From assembly GCF_001427125.1 (NCBI RefSeq), contig NZ_LMGK01000025.1, forward strand, positions 170,387-234,386: a stretch of 64,000 nt of DNA, in the 5' to 3' direction. Under the pieces are notes generated by a model. The model was not told where the DNA came from and ran no database searches. It was given only the letters and a program-made list of their open reading frames with translations. This document shows positions 7,706 to 16,574 of this stretch, piece after piece. The stretch's first letter is position 1, and each line of letters starts with the position of its first letter. The position numbers and the translations under genes are program-made. This DNA is from Pseudomonas sp. Root562 (GTDB lineage Bacteria; Pseudomonadota; Gammaproteobacteria; Pseudomonadales; Pseudomonadaceae).

Positions 7706-9945
7706 GACTGAGCCTCTTGGGCAACGCGGATACCGACCTGTGCGCACAACGCCAGGAAGTTCGGGAACGACGTCGCGACGTTAGCGCAATCATGGATGCG
7801 GATCGGTGCCGTAGCGCGCAGCGATGCAACGCTGAATGCCATGGCGATCCGGTGATCGCCGTGACCATGCACTTCGCCGCCGCCGATCGAGCCGCCGTCG
7901 ATAATGATGCCGTCCGGCGTTGGCTCACACTTGACGCCCAGCGCCAGCAGGCCATCGGCCATGACCTGGATACGGTCCGACTCCTTGACCCGCAGCTCTT
8001 CGGCGCCAGTCAGCACAGTACGGCCTTCGGCGCAGGCAGCTGCCACGAACAGGACCGGGAATTCGTCGATAGCCAACGGAACCAACTCTTCAGGAATCTC
8101 GATACCCTTGAGTTTAGCCGCCCGTACGCGCAAATCCGCTACCGGCTCGCCACCCACTTCACGCTGGTTTTCCAGGGTGATGTCGGCGCCCATCAGGCGC
8201 AGGATGTCGATCACACCGGTACGGGTCGGGTTGATGCCGACGTGTTCAAGTACCAGCTCAGAACCTTCAGCGATCGATGCAGCCACCAGGAAGAACGCCG
8301 ACGACGAGATGTCGCCCGGTACTTCAATGTGGGTCGCGGTCAGCTTGCTGCCGGACTCGACGGAGGCGGTCGCGCCATTGACGGTGACCGGGTAGCCGAA
8401 GCCGCGCAACATACGCTCGGTGTGATCGCGGGTCGGTGCCGGTTCGGTGACGGTGGTCTTGCCTTCGGCATACAGGCCCGCCAGCAGCAGGCAGGATTTC
8501 ACCTGGGCACTGGCCATTGGCATGGTGTAAGTCAGGCCCTTGAGCTTGTTGCCACCACGGATGACCATCGGCGGACGGCCTTCAGCGGCGGTTTCGATCA
8601 CGGCGCCCATTTCGCGCAGCGGATTGGCCACGCGATTCATCGGGCGCTTGGACAGCGAAGCATCGCCGGTCAGGGTGCTGTCGAAGTCCTGCGCGGCCAG
8701 CAGGCCGGACAACAGGCGCATCGAAGTACCGGAGTTGCCCAGGTAGATCGGGCCAGGCGCGGGTTTCAGGCCATGCAGGCCGACACCGTGAATGGTCACA
8801 CGACCGTGGTGCGGGCCTTCGATGACCACGCCCATGTCACGGAACGCCTGCAAGGTCGCCAGGGCGTCTTCGCCCTCAAGGAAGCCTTCGACTTCGGTGA
8901 CGCCTTCGGCCAGGGAGCCGAGCATGATCGAACGGTGGGAAATCGATTTGTCACCTGGTACGCGAATCCGACCGGACAGGCGGCCACCAGGTTGAGCCAG
9001 GAAAATCAGATCGTTGGAATTCATAGCGTCCACATAGGCCCGACGGGCCAGGATTTTACTGAAATGCTCGCGGGCAACCCGGGCGCGAGTGAAAACGCCC
9101 AACAATTGGTGCCCATCCCCTGCATCGACCGCGTCGCGCAAGGCGTCGAGGTCGCTGCGAAATGTATCGAGTGTGCGCAGGACAGCTTCGCGGTTGGCGA
9201 GGAAGATGTCGTGCCACATGACCGGGTCGCTTCCGGCGATTCTCGTGAAATCGCGGAAACCGCCCGCAGCGTAACGGAAGATCTCAAGATTTTCATTGCG
9301 CTTGGCCAACGAATCGACCAAACCGAAGGCCAACAGGTGCGGCAGGTGACTGGTCGCCGCCAGGACTTCGTCGTGGCGCTCGACCTGCATGTGCTCGACA
9401 TCGGCGCCCAATTCGCGCCACAGTCGATCGACCACGGCCAAAGCTTGCGGATCGGTCTGCTCCAGCGGCGTCAGGATCACCTTGTGGCGACGGAACAGCT
9501 CAGCATTGGAGGCCTCCACCCCGCTCTGCTCGGAGCCGGCGATCGGATGTCCCGGCACGAAGCGCGACGGCATGCCGCCGAACGCTTCTGTGGCGGCACG
9601 TACGACGTTGCCCTTGGCGCTGCCGACATCGGTCAGAACCGCTTGCCCCAAGTCCATGCTGGCCAAACGGCCAAGCATTTTCTCCATGGCGAGGATCGGG
9701 ATGGCGAGCTGGATCACGTCGGCACCTTGGCAAGCAACGGCCAGGTCTTCTTCGCAGCGATCCACCACACCCAGTTCAACCGCCAGCTTGCGCGACTGCG
9801 GATCGAGATCGACCCCGACCACTTCGCGGCACACGCCACTTTCGCGCAAACCCTTGGCAAACGAACCGCCGATCAACCCCAGACCGACTACCACCAGGCG
9901 CCCGATCATAGGTTCAGCAGATTGCAGTGCAGTGACATCAACCAC
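7702..9945 (-). CDS. aroA: Fused prephenate dehydrogenase / EPSP synthase (TyrA-AroA)
   Basis: A 747-residue fusion of two aromatic-pathway enzymes. The N-terminal half is an NAD-dependent TyrA-type prephenate/arogenate dehydrogenase (GLGLIGGSFAKGL nucleotide-binding motif near residue 20, HPIAGSEQSG). From about residue 308 (MNSND) comes 5-enolpyruvylshikimate-3-phosphate synthase, with PGDKSISHRS, GNSGTSMRLLSG, RDHTERML and ELRVKESDR. The synthase sequence looks closer to the class II type (GNSGTS, GDASLSKRPM) than to the E. coli type, judged from memory. The fusion is standard in Pseudomonas. The frame opens with GTG at 9945, overlapping hisC by 8 bases; ATG 9909 (MIGRLVV) is an alternative start. 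The internal ATG at 9024 could in principle give a separate AroA. Confidence 0.95.
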   Translation of the reverse strand: MVDVTALQSAEPMIGRLVVVGLGLIGGSFAKGLRESGVCREVVGVDLDPQSRKLAVELGVVDRCEEDLAVACQGADVIQLAIPILAMEKMLGRLASMDLGQAVLTDVGSAKGNVVRAATEAFGGMPSRFVPGHPIAGSEQSGVEASNAELFRRHKVILTPLEQTDPQALAVVDRLWRELGADVEHMQVERHDEVLAATSHLPHLLAFGLVDSLAKRNENLEIFRYAAGGFRDFTRIAGSDPVMWHDIFLANREAVLRTLDTFRSDLDALRDAVDAGDGHQLLGVFTRARVAREHFSKILARRAYVDAMNSNDLIFLAQPGGRLSGRIRVPGDKSISHRSIMLGSLAEGVTEVEGFLEGEDALATLQAFRDMGVVIEGPHHGRVTIHGVGLHGLKPAPGPIYLGNSGTSMRLLSGLLAAQDFDSTLTGDASLSKRPMNRVANPLREMGAVIETAAEGRPPMVIRGGNKLKGLTYTMPMASAQVKSCLLLAGLYAEGKTTVTEPAPTRDHTERMLRGFGYPVTVNGATASVESGSKLTATHIEVPGDISSSAFFLVAASIAEGSELVLEHVGINPTRTGVIDILRLMGADITLENQREVGGEPVADLRVRAAKLKGIEIPEELVPLAIDEFPVLFVAAACAEGRTVLTGAEELRVKESDRIQVMADGLLALGVKCEPTPDGIIIDGGSIGGGEVHGHGDHRIAMAFSVASLRATAPIRIHDCANVATSFPNFLALCAQVGIRVAQEAQS

Positions 9946-11050
9946 GAGCCAGAACCTTGGTCAGCGCCTCAAGGAAGCGGCTGTTTTCTGCCGGCAGACC
10001 GATGGTCACACGCAGGTGGTTCGGCATGCCGTAGTTGGCCACCGGACGCACGATCACGCCTTCGCGCAGCAAGCCCTGGAACACCGGGGCCGCGACTTGA
10101 CCGAGATCGACGCAAATGAAGTTGCCTTTGGAAGGAATCCAGCTCAGCCCCAGCTCCCGGAAACCCGCTTGCAGTTGCTGCATGCCGGCTTCGTTCAGGC
10201 GGCGGCTTTCAGCCAGGTAGTCCTGGTCTTTCAACGCCGCGCAAGCCGCGGCCAGAGCCAGGCTGTTGACGTTGAATGGCTGGCGCACACGGTTCAGCAC
10301 ATCGGCCACCACGGCGCTGGACAAACCATAACCGACGCGCAGCGATGCCAGGCCGTAGGCCTTGGAGAACGTACGCGAGACCAGCAGGTTCGGATAAGCC
10401 GCGAGGAAATCCAGACCGTCCGGCAGGTCGCTGCCCTCGGCGTATTCGATGTAGGCCTCGTCCAGCACGACCAATACGTGCTCCGGGACATCCTGCAGGA
10501 ATTCGTCCAGCGCCTCGGCGTCGAACCAGGTGCCGGTCGGGTTGTTCGGGTTGGCGATGAACACCACGCGGGTGTTGGCATCGATGGCCGCCAGCATGGC
10601 CGGCAGGTCATGCCCCCATTCCTTGGCCGGAACGACCTTGGCCTGGGCACCCACCGCCTGAGTGGCAATCGGGTAGACCGCGAACGCGTGCTCGCTGAAC
10701 ACGGCGTTGAGGCCCGGCGCCAGGTAGGCGCGCGCCACCAGCTCAAGAATGTCGTTGGAACCGTTGCCCAGCGTTACCTGGTTCAGCTCGACGCGGCACT
10801 GCTCGGCCAGCAGGGACTTGAGCGCAAAACCGTTGCCATCCGGATAGCGGGTCAGCTCGGCCAATGCATCACGGATGGCTGCCAACGCCTTGGGGCTCGC
10901 GCCCAGCGGGTTTTCATTGCTCGCCAGTTTGACGATGCTGGCCGGATCGAGGTCCAGCTCGCGCGCCAGTTCGTCCACGGGTTTGCCCGGAACATAAGGC
11001 GAAAGTTGTTGCACGCCCGGCTGTGCCAGAGCGAGGAAATTGCCACTCAT
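9938..11050 (-). CDS. hisC: Histidinol-phosphate / aromatic aminotransferase
   Basis: A PLP-dependent class I/II aminotransferase of 370 residues, HisC family. The PLP lysine lies in SRTFSKAYGLASLRVGYG; the substrate-binding ASNENPLG and the DEAYIEYA segments are clear. In Pseudomonas this copy sits in the aromatic block (pheA-hisC-tyrA/aroA) and not with the histidine genes, so it probably also acts on phenylpyruvate or imidazole-acetol phosphate. That dual role is inferred from context. The start at 11050 has AAGGGG about ten bases upstream; the gene begins 12 bases after pheA and overlaps the next gene by 8. Confidence 0.94.
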   Translation of the reverse strand: MSGNFLALAQPGVQQLSPYVPGKPVDELARELDLDPASIVKLASNENPLGASPKALAAIRDALAELTRYPDGNGFALKSLLAEQCRVELNQVTLGNGSNDILELVARAYLAPGLNAVFSEHAFAVYPIATQAVGAQAKVVPAKEWGHDLPAMLAAIDANTRVVFIANPNNPTGTWFDAEALDEFLQDVPEHVLVVLDEAYIEYAEGSDLPDGLDFLAAYPNLLVSRTFSKAYGLASLRVGYGLSSAVVADVLNRVRQPFNVNSLALAAACAALKDQDYLAESRRLNEAGMQQLQAGFRELGLSWIPSKGNFICVDLGQVAAPVFQGLLREGVIVRPVANYGMPNHLRVTIGLPAENSRFLEALTKVLARG

Positions 11051-11062
11051 TGCTACCGCCCC

Positions 11063-12157
11063 TTAGAGAACTGCTTTCGGGTAGGAACCCAGCACTTTGA
11101 GTGCCACTGCTTCCTGACTGATCTTTTCCAGCACACCTTTTACCAGCGGATCGCGGTGGTGGCCGACAAAGTCGATGAAGAACACGTAGGTCCATTTACC
11201 GCTGCGCGACGGACGGGTCTCGATGCGCGTCAGATCGATGCCGTTATCGTGGAACGGCACCAGCAATTCATGCAGCGCGCCCGGCTTGTTGCTCATGGAC
11301 ACGATGATCGAGGTTTTGTCGTCGCCGGTCGGCGGCACTTCCTGATTACCGATCATGAGGAAGCGCGTGGAGTTGTCCGGACGGTCCTCGATCTTCTCGG
11401 CCAAACGGGTCAACCCGTAGAGACCGGCCGCCATGTCGCCGGCAATCGCCGCCGAGTTCCACTCGCCTTTGACCCGCTTGGCCGCTTCGGCGTTGCTGGA
11501 CACTGCCACGCGCTCGACATTCGGGTAATGGGCGTCCAGCCACTTGCGGCACTGGGCCAGGGACTGGGCGTGGGAGTAGATACGGCTGATGCTGTCGGTC
11601 TTGGTGTTTTCACCAACCAACAGGTGATGGTGAATGCGCAGCTCGACTTCACCGCAGATCACCATGTCGTGTTCGAGGAAGCTGTCGAGGGTGTGGTTGA
11701 CCGCGCCTTCGGTGGAGTTTTCCACCGGGACCACGCCAAAGTTCACCGCACCGGCCGCCACTTCACGGAACACTTCGTCGATCGCCGCCATCGGCTTGCT
11801 GATCACGGCATGGCCGAAGTGTTTCATCGCTGCCGCTTGGGTGAAGGTGCCTTCAGGGCCGAGGTAAGCCACTTTCAGTGGCTGCTCCAGCGCCAGGCAA
11901 GAAGACATGATTTCGCGGAACAGCCGCGCCATCTCTTCGTTGCCCAGCGGCCCCTGGTTGCGTTCCATGACACGCTTGAGCACCTGAGCTTCGCGCTCGG
12001 GACGATAGAACACCGGCACTTCGCCTTCGGCCAGCGAGGCCATCTTTACTCGCGCGACTTCCTGGGCGCAGCGCGCGCGCTCACTGATCAGCTCCAGGAC
12101 TTTTTCGTCCAGAGCATCAATGCGCAGGCGCAGTGCCTTGAGTTCTTGCTCAGACAT
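11063..12157 (-). CDS. pheA: Bifunctional chorismate mutase / prephenate dehydratase (P-protein)
   Basis: Converts chorismate to prephenate and then to phenylpyruvate, the committed steps to phenylalanine. Residues 1-90 form an AroQ-type chorismate mutase (LRLRIDALDEKVLELISERA). The dehydratase follows (AYLGPEGTFTQAA, NSTEGAVNHTLD and the catalytic STRF motif). A C-terminal ACT domain with ETRPSRSGKW is the likely phenylalanine-binding feedback site. Length 364 is normal. The ATG overlaps the serC stop by one base (TGATG), suggesting coupled translation. Confidence 0.97.
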   Translation of the reverse strand: MSEQELKALRLRIDALDEKVLELISERARCAQEVARVKMASLAEGEVPVFYRPEREAQVLKRVMERNQGPLGNEEMARLFREIMSSCLALEQPLKVAYLGPEGTFTQAAAMKHFGHAVISKPMAAIDEVFREVAAGAVNFGVVPVENSTEGAVNHTLDSFLEHDMVICGEVELRIHHHLLVGENTKTDSISRIYSHAQSLAQCRKWLDAHYPNVERVAVSSNAEAAKRVKGEWNSAAIAGDMAAGLYGLTRLAEKIEDRPDNSTRFLMIGNQEVPPTGDDKTSIIVSMSNKPGALHELLVPFHDNGIDLTRIETRPSRSGKWTYVFFIDFVGHHRDPLVKGVLEKISQEAVALKVLGSYPKAVL

Positions 12158-13242
12158 CAGCCGTGTTCCTTCTCGAACTCTGCCATGTACGAAACCAGCG
12201 CGTTGATCGCGTTGATGTCGACGGCGTTATAGATGGAGGCACGCATGCCGCCCACGGAACGGTGCCCTTTGAGGTTCAGCAGGCCGCGTTCGTCGGCGCC
12301 GGCCAGGAACGGCTTGTCCAGACGATCGTCAGCCAGGCGGAACGGCACGTTCATCCACGAGCGGTCCGAGTGATTGATCGGGTTGCTGTACAGACCGCTG
12401 GCATCAATGAAGTCGTAGAGCGTGCGCTTTTTCACTTCATTGAGCTTGCCGATGGCTTCGACACCGCCCTGCTCTTTCAGCCACTCGAACACCAGGCCGG
12501 ACAAGTACCAGGCCAGGGTTGGCGGCGTGTTGTACATCGAGCCGTTATCGGCCGCGACCTTGTAGTTGAGCATGGTCGGGCACAGCGAACGGGCGTGACC
12601 CAGCAGGTCTTCGCGCACGATGTTGACGACGATGCCGCTCGGGCCGATGTTTTTCTGCGCGCCGGCGTAGATCATGCCGAAACGGGAAACATCCACCGGA
12701 CGCGACAGGATGTCCGAGGACATGTCGGCCACCAGCGGAACATCACCGGTTTCCGGAATCCATTGGAATTCCAGGCCGCCGATGGTTTCGTTCGGTGCGT
12801 AGTGAACGTAGGCCGCGTCTTTCGACAGCTTCCATTCGTTCTGGCCGGGGATGGCGAAGTAATCGTAAGGCTTGGCGGTTGCGGCGACGTTGACGTGACC
12901 ATAGCGCGAAGCTTCTTCGATGGCTTTCTGCGACCAGATACCGGTGTCGATATAGTCGGCAGAGCCGTTTTCCGGCAACAGGTTCAGCGGAATCTGCGCA
13001 AATTGCTGGCTGGCGCCGCCTTGCAGGAACAGCACTTTATAGTTCGAGGGGATATTCAGCAGATCACGCAGATCCTGCTCTGCCTTGGTGGCAATGGACA
13101 CGAACTCATCGCTGCGATGGCTCATTTCCATGACCGACAGGCCCTTGCCGTGCCAATCGAGAAGTTCACCCTGGGCGCGCTTCAGGACAGCTTCGGGAAG
13201 CGCCGCAGGACCGGCACAGAAGTTATAGGCTCTCTTGCTCAC
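12157..13242 (-). CDS. serC: Phosphoserine aminotransferase
   Basis: A PLP enzyme that makes 3-phosphoserine for serine synthesis and also acts in the pyridoxal 5'-phosphate pathway. The start is GTG at 13242 (SKRAYNFCAGPAALP), giving exactly 361 residues; the longer open frame runs back into an intergenic palindromic element and is not credible. Visible motifs are FCAGPAALP, the PLP lysine in YAGAQKNIGPSG, and the GMRASIYNA end. It heads the serC-pheA-hisC-tyrA/aroA-cmk run, all in one direction with overlaps or tiny gaps, so these are probably one operon. Confidence 0.97.
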   Translation of the reverse strand: MSKRAYNFCAGPAALPEAVLKRAQGELLDWHGKGLSVMEMSHRSDEFVSIATKAEQDLRDLLNIPSNYKVLFLQGGASQQFAQIPLNLLPENGSADYIDTGIWSQKAIEEASRYGHVNVAATAKPYDYFAIPGQNEWKLSKDAAYVHYAPNETIGGLEFQWIPETGDVPLVADMSSDILSRPVDVSRFGMIYAGAQKNIGPSGIVVNIVREDLLGHARSLCPTMLNYKVAADNGSMYNTPPTLAWYLSGLVFEWLKEQGGVEAIGKLNEVKKRTLYDFIDASGLYSNPINHSDRSWMNVPFRLADDRLDKPFLAGADERGLLNLKGHRSVGGMRASIYNAVDINAINALVSYMAEFEKEHG

Positions 13243-13285
13243 ATCCAATCTCGCTCTGATCTGGTGGTCACTTGAATCTTTTGGT

Positions 13286-13427
13286 CTGCGAATGATCGTT
13301 CCCACGCTCTGCGTGGGAATGCCGCTGGGGACGCTCCGCGTCCCATGACGCAGAGCGTCATTGGATGCATTCCCACGCAGAGCGTGGGAACGCTCATTAC
13401 GCGGAGCGTGGGAACGATCATTCGCAG
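13286..13427. repeat. Nested palindromic intergenic element (CCCACGCTCTGCGTGGG type)
   Basis: A 142-base element between gyrA and serC with perfect 23-base outer inverted arms (13286-13308 and 13405-13427). Inside are several shorter palindromes built on CCCACGCTCTGCGTGGG and GGACGCTCCGCGTCC. A related, shorter copy lies at 51881-51991. This is a non-coding repeat family frequent in fluorescens-group genomes, of the REP/MITE kind. Confidence 0.85.
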
Positions 13428-13494
13428 TGTTGCAGATTTTCATACCGGACAAACAACAAGGGGGCGAATTCTCATCCGCCCCCTGTTTACCCGC

Positions 13495-16149
13495 TTATTC
13501 CTGTGGTTCTTCGTCAGCGGCGGCGTCGAGCTGCTGGTCTTCGGCGACATCATTGATTACGACGTCACCTTCGAACACTGCACCCTCTTCACCTTCCAGC
13601 TCTTCGCCCTCGACTTCCGAAGGCTCCTGAACCCGTTCCAGGCCGACCAGTGTTTCGTCATTGGCCAGTTTGATCAGGGTCACGCCCTGAGTGTTACGGC
13701 CCAGGCTGGAGACTTCGTCGACGCGAGTACGCACCAGCGTGCCCTGGTCGGAAATCAGCATGATTTCCTCGCCATCGAGCACCTGCACCGCGCCGACCAG
13801 ACGGCCGTTACGCTCGTTGCTGACCATGGCGATTACGCCCTGACCGCCACGCTTGTATTCAGGGAACTCGGTGATAGCGGTGCGCTTGCCATAACCACGC
13901 GCCGAAGCGGTGAGGATCTGGCTGCCTTCTTCCGGGATCAACATGGAAATCAGCTTCTGACCTTCCGGCAGACGCATGCCGCGCACACCGCGGGCGGTAC
14001 GGCCCATGGCGCGAACGTCGGATTCCTTGAAGCGCGTCACTTTGCCGCCGTCGGAGAACAGCATGACTTCGCGCTCGCCATCGGTGATGGCGGCACTGAT
14101 CAATACGTCGCCTTCATCCAGTTCCAGGGCGATCAGGCCGACGCTGCGCTGACGGCTGAAGGATTCCAGCGGGGTCTTCTTCACGGTGCCGTTGGCGGTG
14201 GCCATGAAGATGTAGTGGCCTTCGGTGTATTCCTCGACCGGCAGCATGGTGGTGATGTATTCACCGTCATCCAGCGGCAGCAGGTTGACCAGCGGACGAC
14301 CACGGGCGGCGCGGGACGCTTCTGGGATTTCGTAGGTTTTCAGCCAGTACACCTTGCCCTTGCTGGAGAACAGCAGCAGCGTGGTGTGACTGTTGGCAAC
14401 CAGCAGGTGAGCGATGTAGTCCTCATCCTTGACGCCAGTCGCCGACTTGCCTTTACCGCCACGACGCTGGGCCTGGTACGCAGCCAATGGCTGGGTCTTG
14501 GCGTAGCCACCGTGGGAAATGGTCACGACGCGATCTTCTTCCGGGATCATGTCACCCAGGGTCAGGTCGAGACGTGCATCGAGAATCTCGGTGCGGCGCA
14601 CGTCGCCGTATTCGGCACGGATCACTTCCAGCTCTTCGCGAATCACTTCCATCAGGCGCGTGGCGCTGTTGAGGATGCGGATCAGCTCGCCGATCTGGTT
14701 GAGGATCTCTTGATACTCGGCCAGCAGCTTCTCGTGTTCCAGACCGGTCAGGCGGTGCAGACGCAGTTCCAGAATGGCTTGCGCCTGTTCTGGCGAGAGG
14801 AAGTACTTGCCTTCACGCAGGCCGTATTGCGGATCGAGGTTTTCCGGACGGCACGAATCGGCGCCGGCACGCTCGACCATCGCCACTACCGCCGAGGATT
14901 CCCAAGGGGTGCTGACCAGCGCTTCCTTGGCTTCCGACGGCGTTGGCGAAGCCTTGATCAGGGCGATGACCGGGTCGATGTTCGACAGGGCGACCGCTTG
15001 ACCTTCGAGTATGTGACCACGTTCGCGCGCCTTGCGCAGTTCGAACACGGTACGGCGGGTCACCACTTCGCGACGGTGACGAACGAAGGCTTCCAGCAGG
15101 TCCTTGAGGTTGAGGATCCGCGGACGGCCGTCGATCAGCGCGACGATGTTGATACCGAACACCGCTTGCAGCTGGGTCTGGGCGTAGAGGTTGTTGAGGA
15201 TGACCTCAGGCACTTCGCCGCGACGCAACTCGATCACGACGCGCATACCGTCCTTGTCGGACTCGTCGCGCAGTTCGGTGATGCCTTCGAGCTTCTTCTC
15301 TTTTACCAGCTCGGCGATCTTCTCGATCAGACGCGCCTTGTTCAGCTGGTAAGGGAGTTCGGTGATGACGATCTGCTGGCGGCCACCGACCTTGTCGATG
15401 TCTTCGATCATCGAACGGGCACGCATGTAAATGCGCCCGCGACCGGTGCGGTAGGCCTCGATGATGCCGGCGCGACCGTTGATGATCGCCGCGGTCGGGA
15501 AGTCCGGACCGGGGATGTATTGCATCAGCTCGTCGACGGTCAGCTCAGGGTTGTCGATGAGCGCCAGGCAACCGTCGATGACTTCACCGAGGTTGTGTGG
15601 CGGGATGTTGGTCGCCATGCCCACGGCGATACCGCTGGAGCCGTTGACCAACAGGTTGGGAATACGGGTCGGCATGACCGCCGGGATCATTTCGGTGCCG
15701 TCGTAGTTCGGCACCCAGTCCACGGTTTCCTTGTGCAGGTCAGCCAGCAGCTCGTGTGCCAGCTTGGTCATGCGCACTTCGGTGTATCGCATGGCCGCGG
15801 CGTTGTCGCCGTCCACCGAACCGAAGTTGCCCTGGCCGTCTACCAGCAGGTAGCGCAGGGAGAATGGCTGCGCCATCCGAACGATGGTGTCGTACACCGC
15901 GGTATCACCGTGCGGGTGATACTTACCGATCACGTCACCGACAACACGGGCAGATTTCTTGTACGGCTTGTTGAAGTCGTTGCCCAGCTCGCTCATCGCG
16001 AACAGCACACGCCGGTGCACGGGCTTCAAGCCATCGCGCGCATCCGGCAGTGCCCGCCCGACAATTACGCTCATCGCGTAGTCGAGGTAGGACTGCTTCA
16101 GCTCGTCTTCGATATTGACCGGGAGGATTTCTTTGGCCAGTTCGCCCAT
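13495..16149 (-). CDS. gyrA: DNA gyrase subunit A
   Basis: The breakage-reunion subunit of gyrase, which introduces negative supercoils with GyrB. The start is ATG 16149 (MGELAKEILPVN), with AAGGA upstream; 884 residues. The catalytic tyrosine lies in AAMRYTEVRMT, and the GyrA-box QRRGGKG that wraps DNA is present before the C-terminal beta-pinwheel. In the quinolone region the sequence is HPHGDTAVYDTIVRMAQ: threonine where E. coli has Ser83, which is also the wild-type residue in P. aeruginosa, and Asp87 is kept. The C-terminal tail is highly acidic. The long plus-strand open frame over it is a shadow. Confidence 0.98.
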   Translation of the reverse strand: MGELAKEILPVNIEDELKQSYLDYAMSVIVGRALPDARDGLKPVHRRVLFAMSELGNDFNKPYKKSARVVGDVIGKYHPHGDTAVYDTIVRMAQPFSLRYLLVDGQGNFGSVDGDNAAAMRYTEVRMTKLAHELLADLHKETVDWVPNYDGTEMIPAVMPTRIPNLLVNGSSGIAVGMATNIPPHNLGEVIDGCLALIDNPELTVDELMQYIPGPDFPTAAIINGRAGIIEAYRTGRGRIYMRARSMIEDIDKVGGRQQIVITELPYQLNKARLIEKIAELVKEKKLEGITELRDESDKDGMRVVIELRRGEVPEVILNNLYAQTQLQAVFGINIVALIDGRPRILNLKDLLEAFVRHRREVVTRRTVFELRKARERGHILEGQAVALSNIDPVIALIKASPTPSEAKEALVSTPWESSAVVAMVERAGADSCRPENLDPQYGLREGKYFLSPEQAQAILELRLHRLTGLEHEKLLAEYQEILNQIGELIRILNSATRLMEVIREELEVIRAEYGDVRRTEILDARLDLTLGDMIPEEDRVVTISHGGYAKTQPLAAYQAQRRGGKGKSATGVKDEDYIAHLLVANSHTTLLLFSSKGKVYWLKTYEIPEASRAARGRPLVNLLPLDDGEYITTMLPVEEYTEGHYIFMATANGTVKKTPLESFSRQRSVGLIALELDEGDVLISAAITDGEREVMLFSDGGKVTRFKESDVRAMGRTARGVRGMRLPEGQKLISMLIPEEGSQILTASARGYGKRTAITEFPEYKRGGQGVIAMVSNERNGRLVGAVQVLDGEEIMLISDQGTLVRTRVDEVSSLGRNTQGVTLIKLANDETLVGLERVQEPSEVEGEELEGEEGAVFEGDVVINDVAEDQQLDAAADEEPQE

Positions 16150-16574
16150 GAGAAGCCTGATTCCTTTTTCTGGTGAAACTTCGTCATATCCATATGGGAC
16201 CAACGAAGCTCGCCGCTGCCGGCTGAGTGCCATGCACCGACTTACGACAAATCAACGAGTTATGCCACGGATCTGCGCAGTAAAGGTCACCCCGCGGGGC
16301 AACCCTGGAAACCGCCGGATGTTATCACAAGAGCCGCCACGCACCTATCCCCCAGATGCGCATGGAGAGTAGTTAGTTGACCGATGACAGGCTGAAAGCG
16401 GACGAGAGAGGCTTAGAGCTTCTTTGTATGCAGATTTGAGGCCTGGCTTGCGGTTGTTTATTGACTTTTAAGGCCCCATCGCTGGCAAGCCAGCTCCCAC
16501 AGGATTAATGGCGGGCGCAAACCCTGTGGGAGCTGGCTTGCCAGCGATGGCGACCTTTCAGGCACAACAATCCT
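16150..16574. repeat. gyrA upstream region with a perfect 28-bp REP pair
   Basis: This gap of about 425 bases between the mtnA stop and the gyrA start holds the gyrA promoter region, in which I cannot pick a definite promoter. It also holds an inverted pair at 16476-16503 and 16523-16550, perfect over 28 bases (CCATCGCTGGCAAGCCAGCT and on), separated by 19 bases. It belongs to the GTGGGAGC family of Pseudomonas repetitive extragenic palindromes and could also form a strong hairpin in a gyrA-mtnA read-through transcript. Confidence 0.85.

Noticed and set aside
7717..12232. Long plus-strand frames (800 and 947 codons) over tyrA-aroA, hisC and pheA
   Set aside because: Shadows of high-GC genes on the other strand; the translations are rich in His, Gln and Arg without family motifs.
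13345..16176. 943-codon plus-strand frame over gyrA
   Set aside because: A shadow of gyrA that also runs through the palindromic element at 13286-13427.
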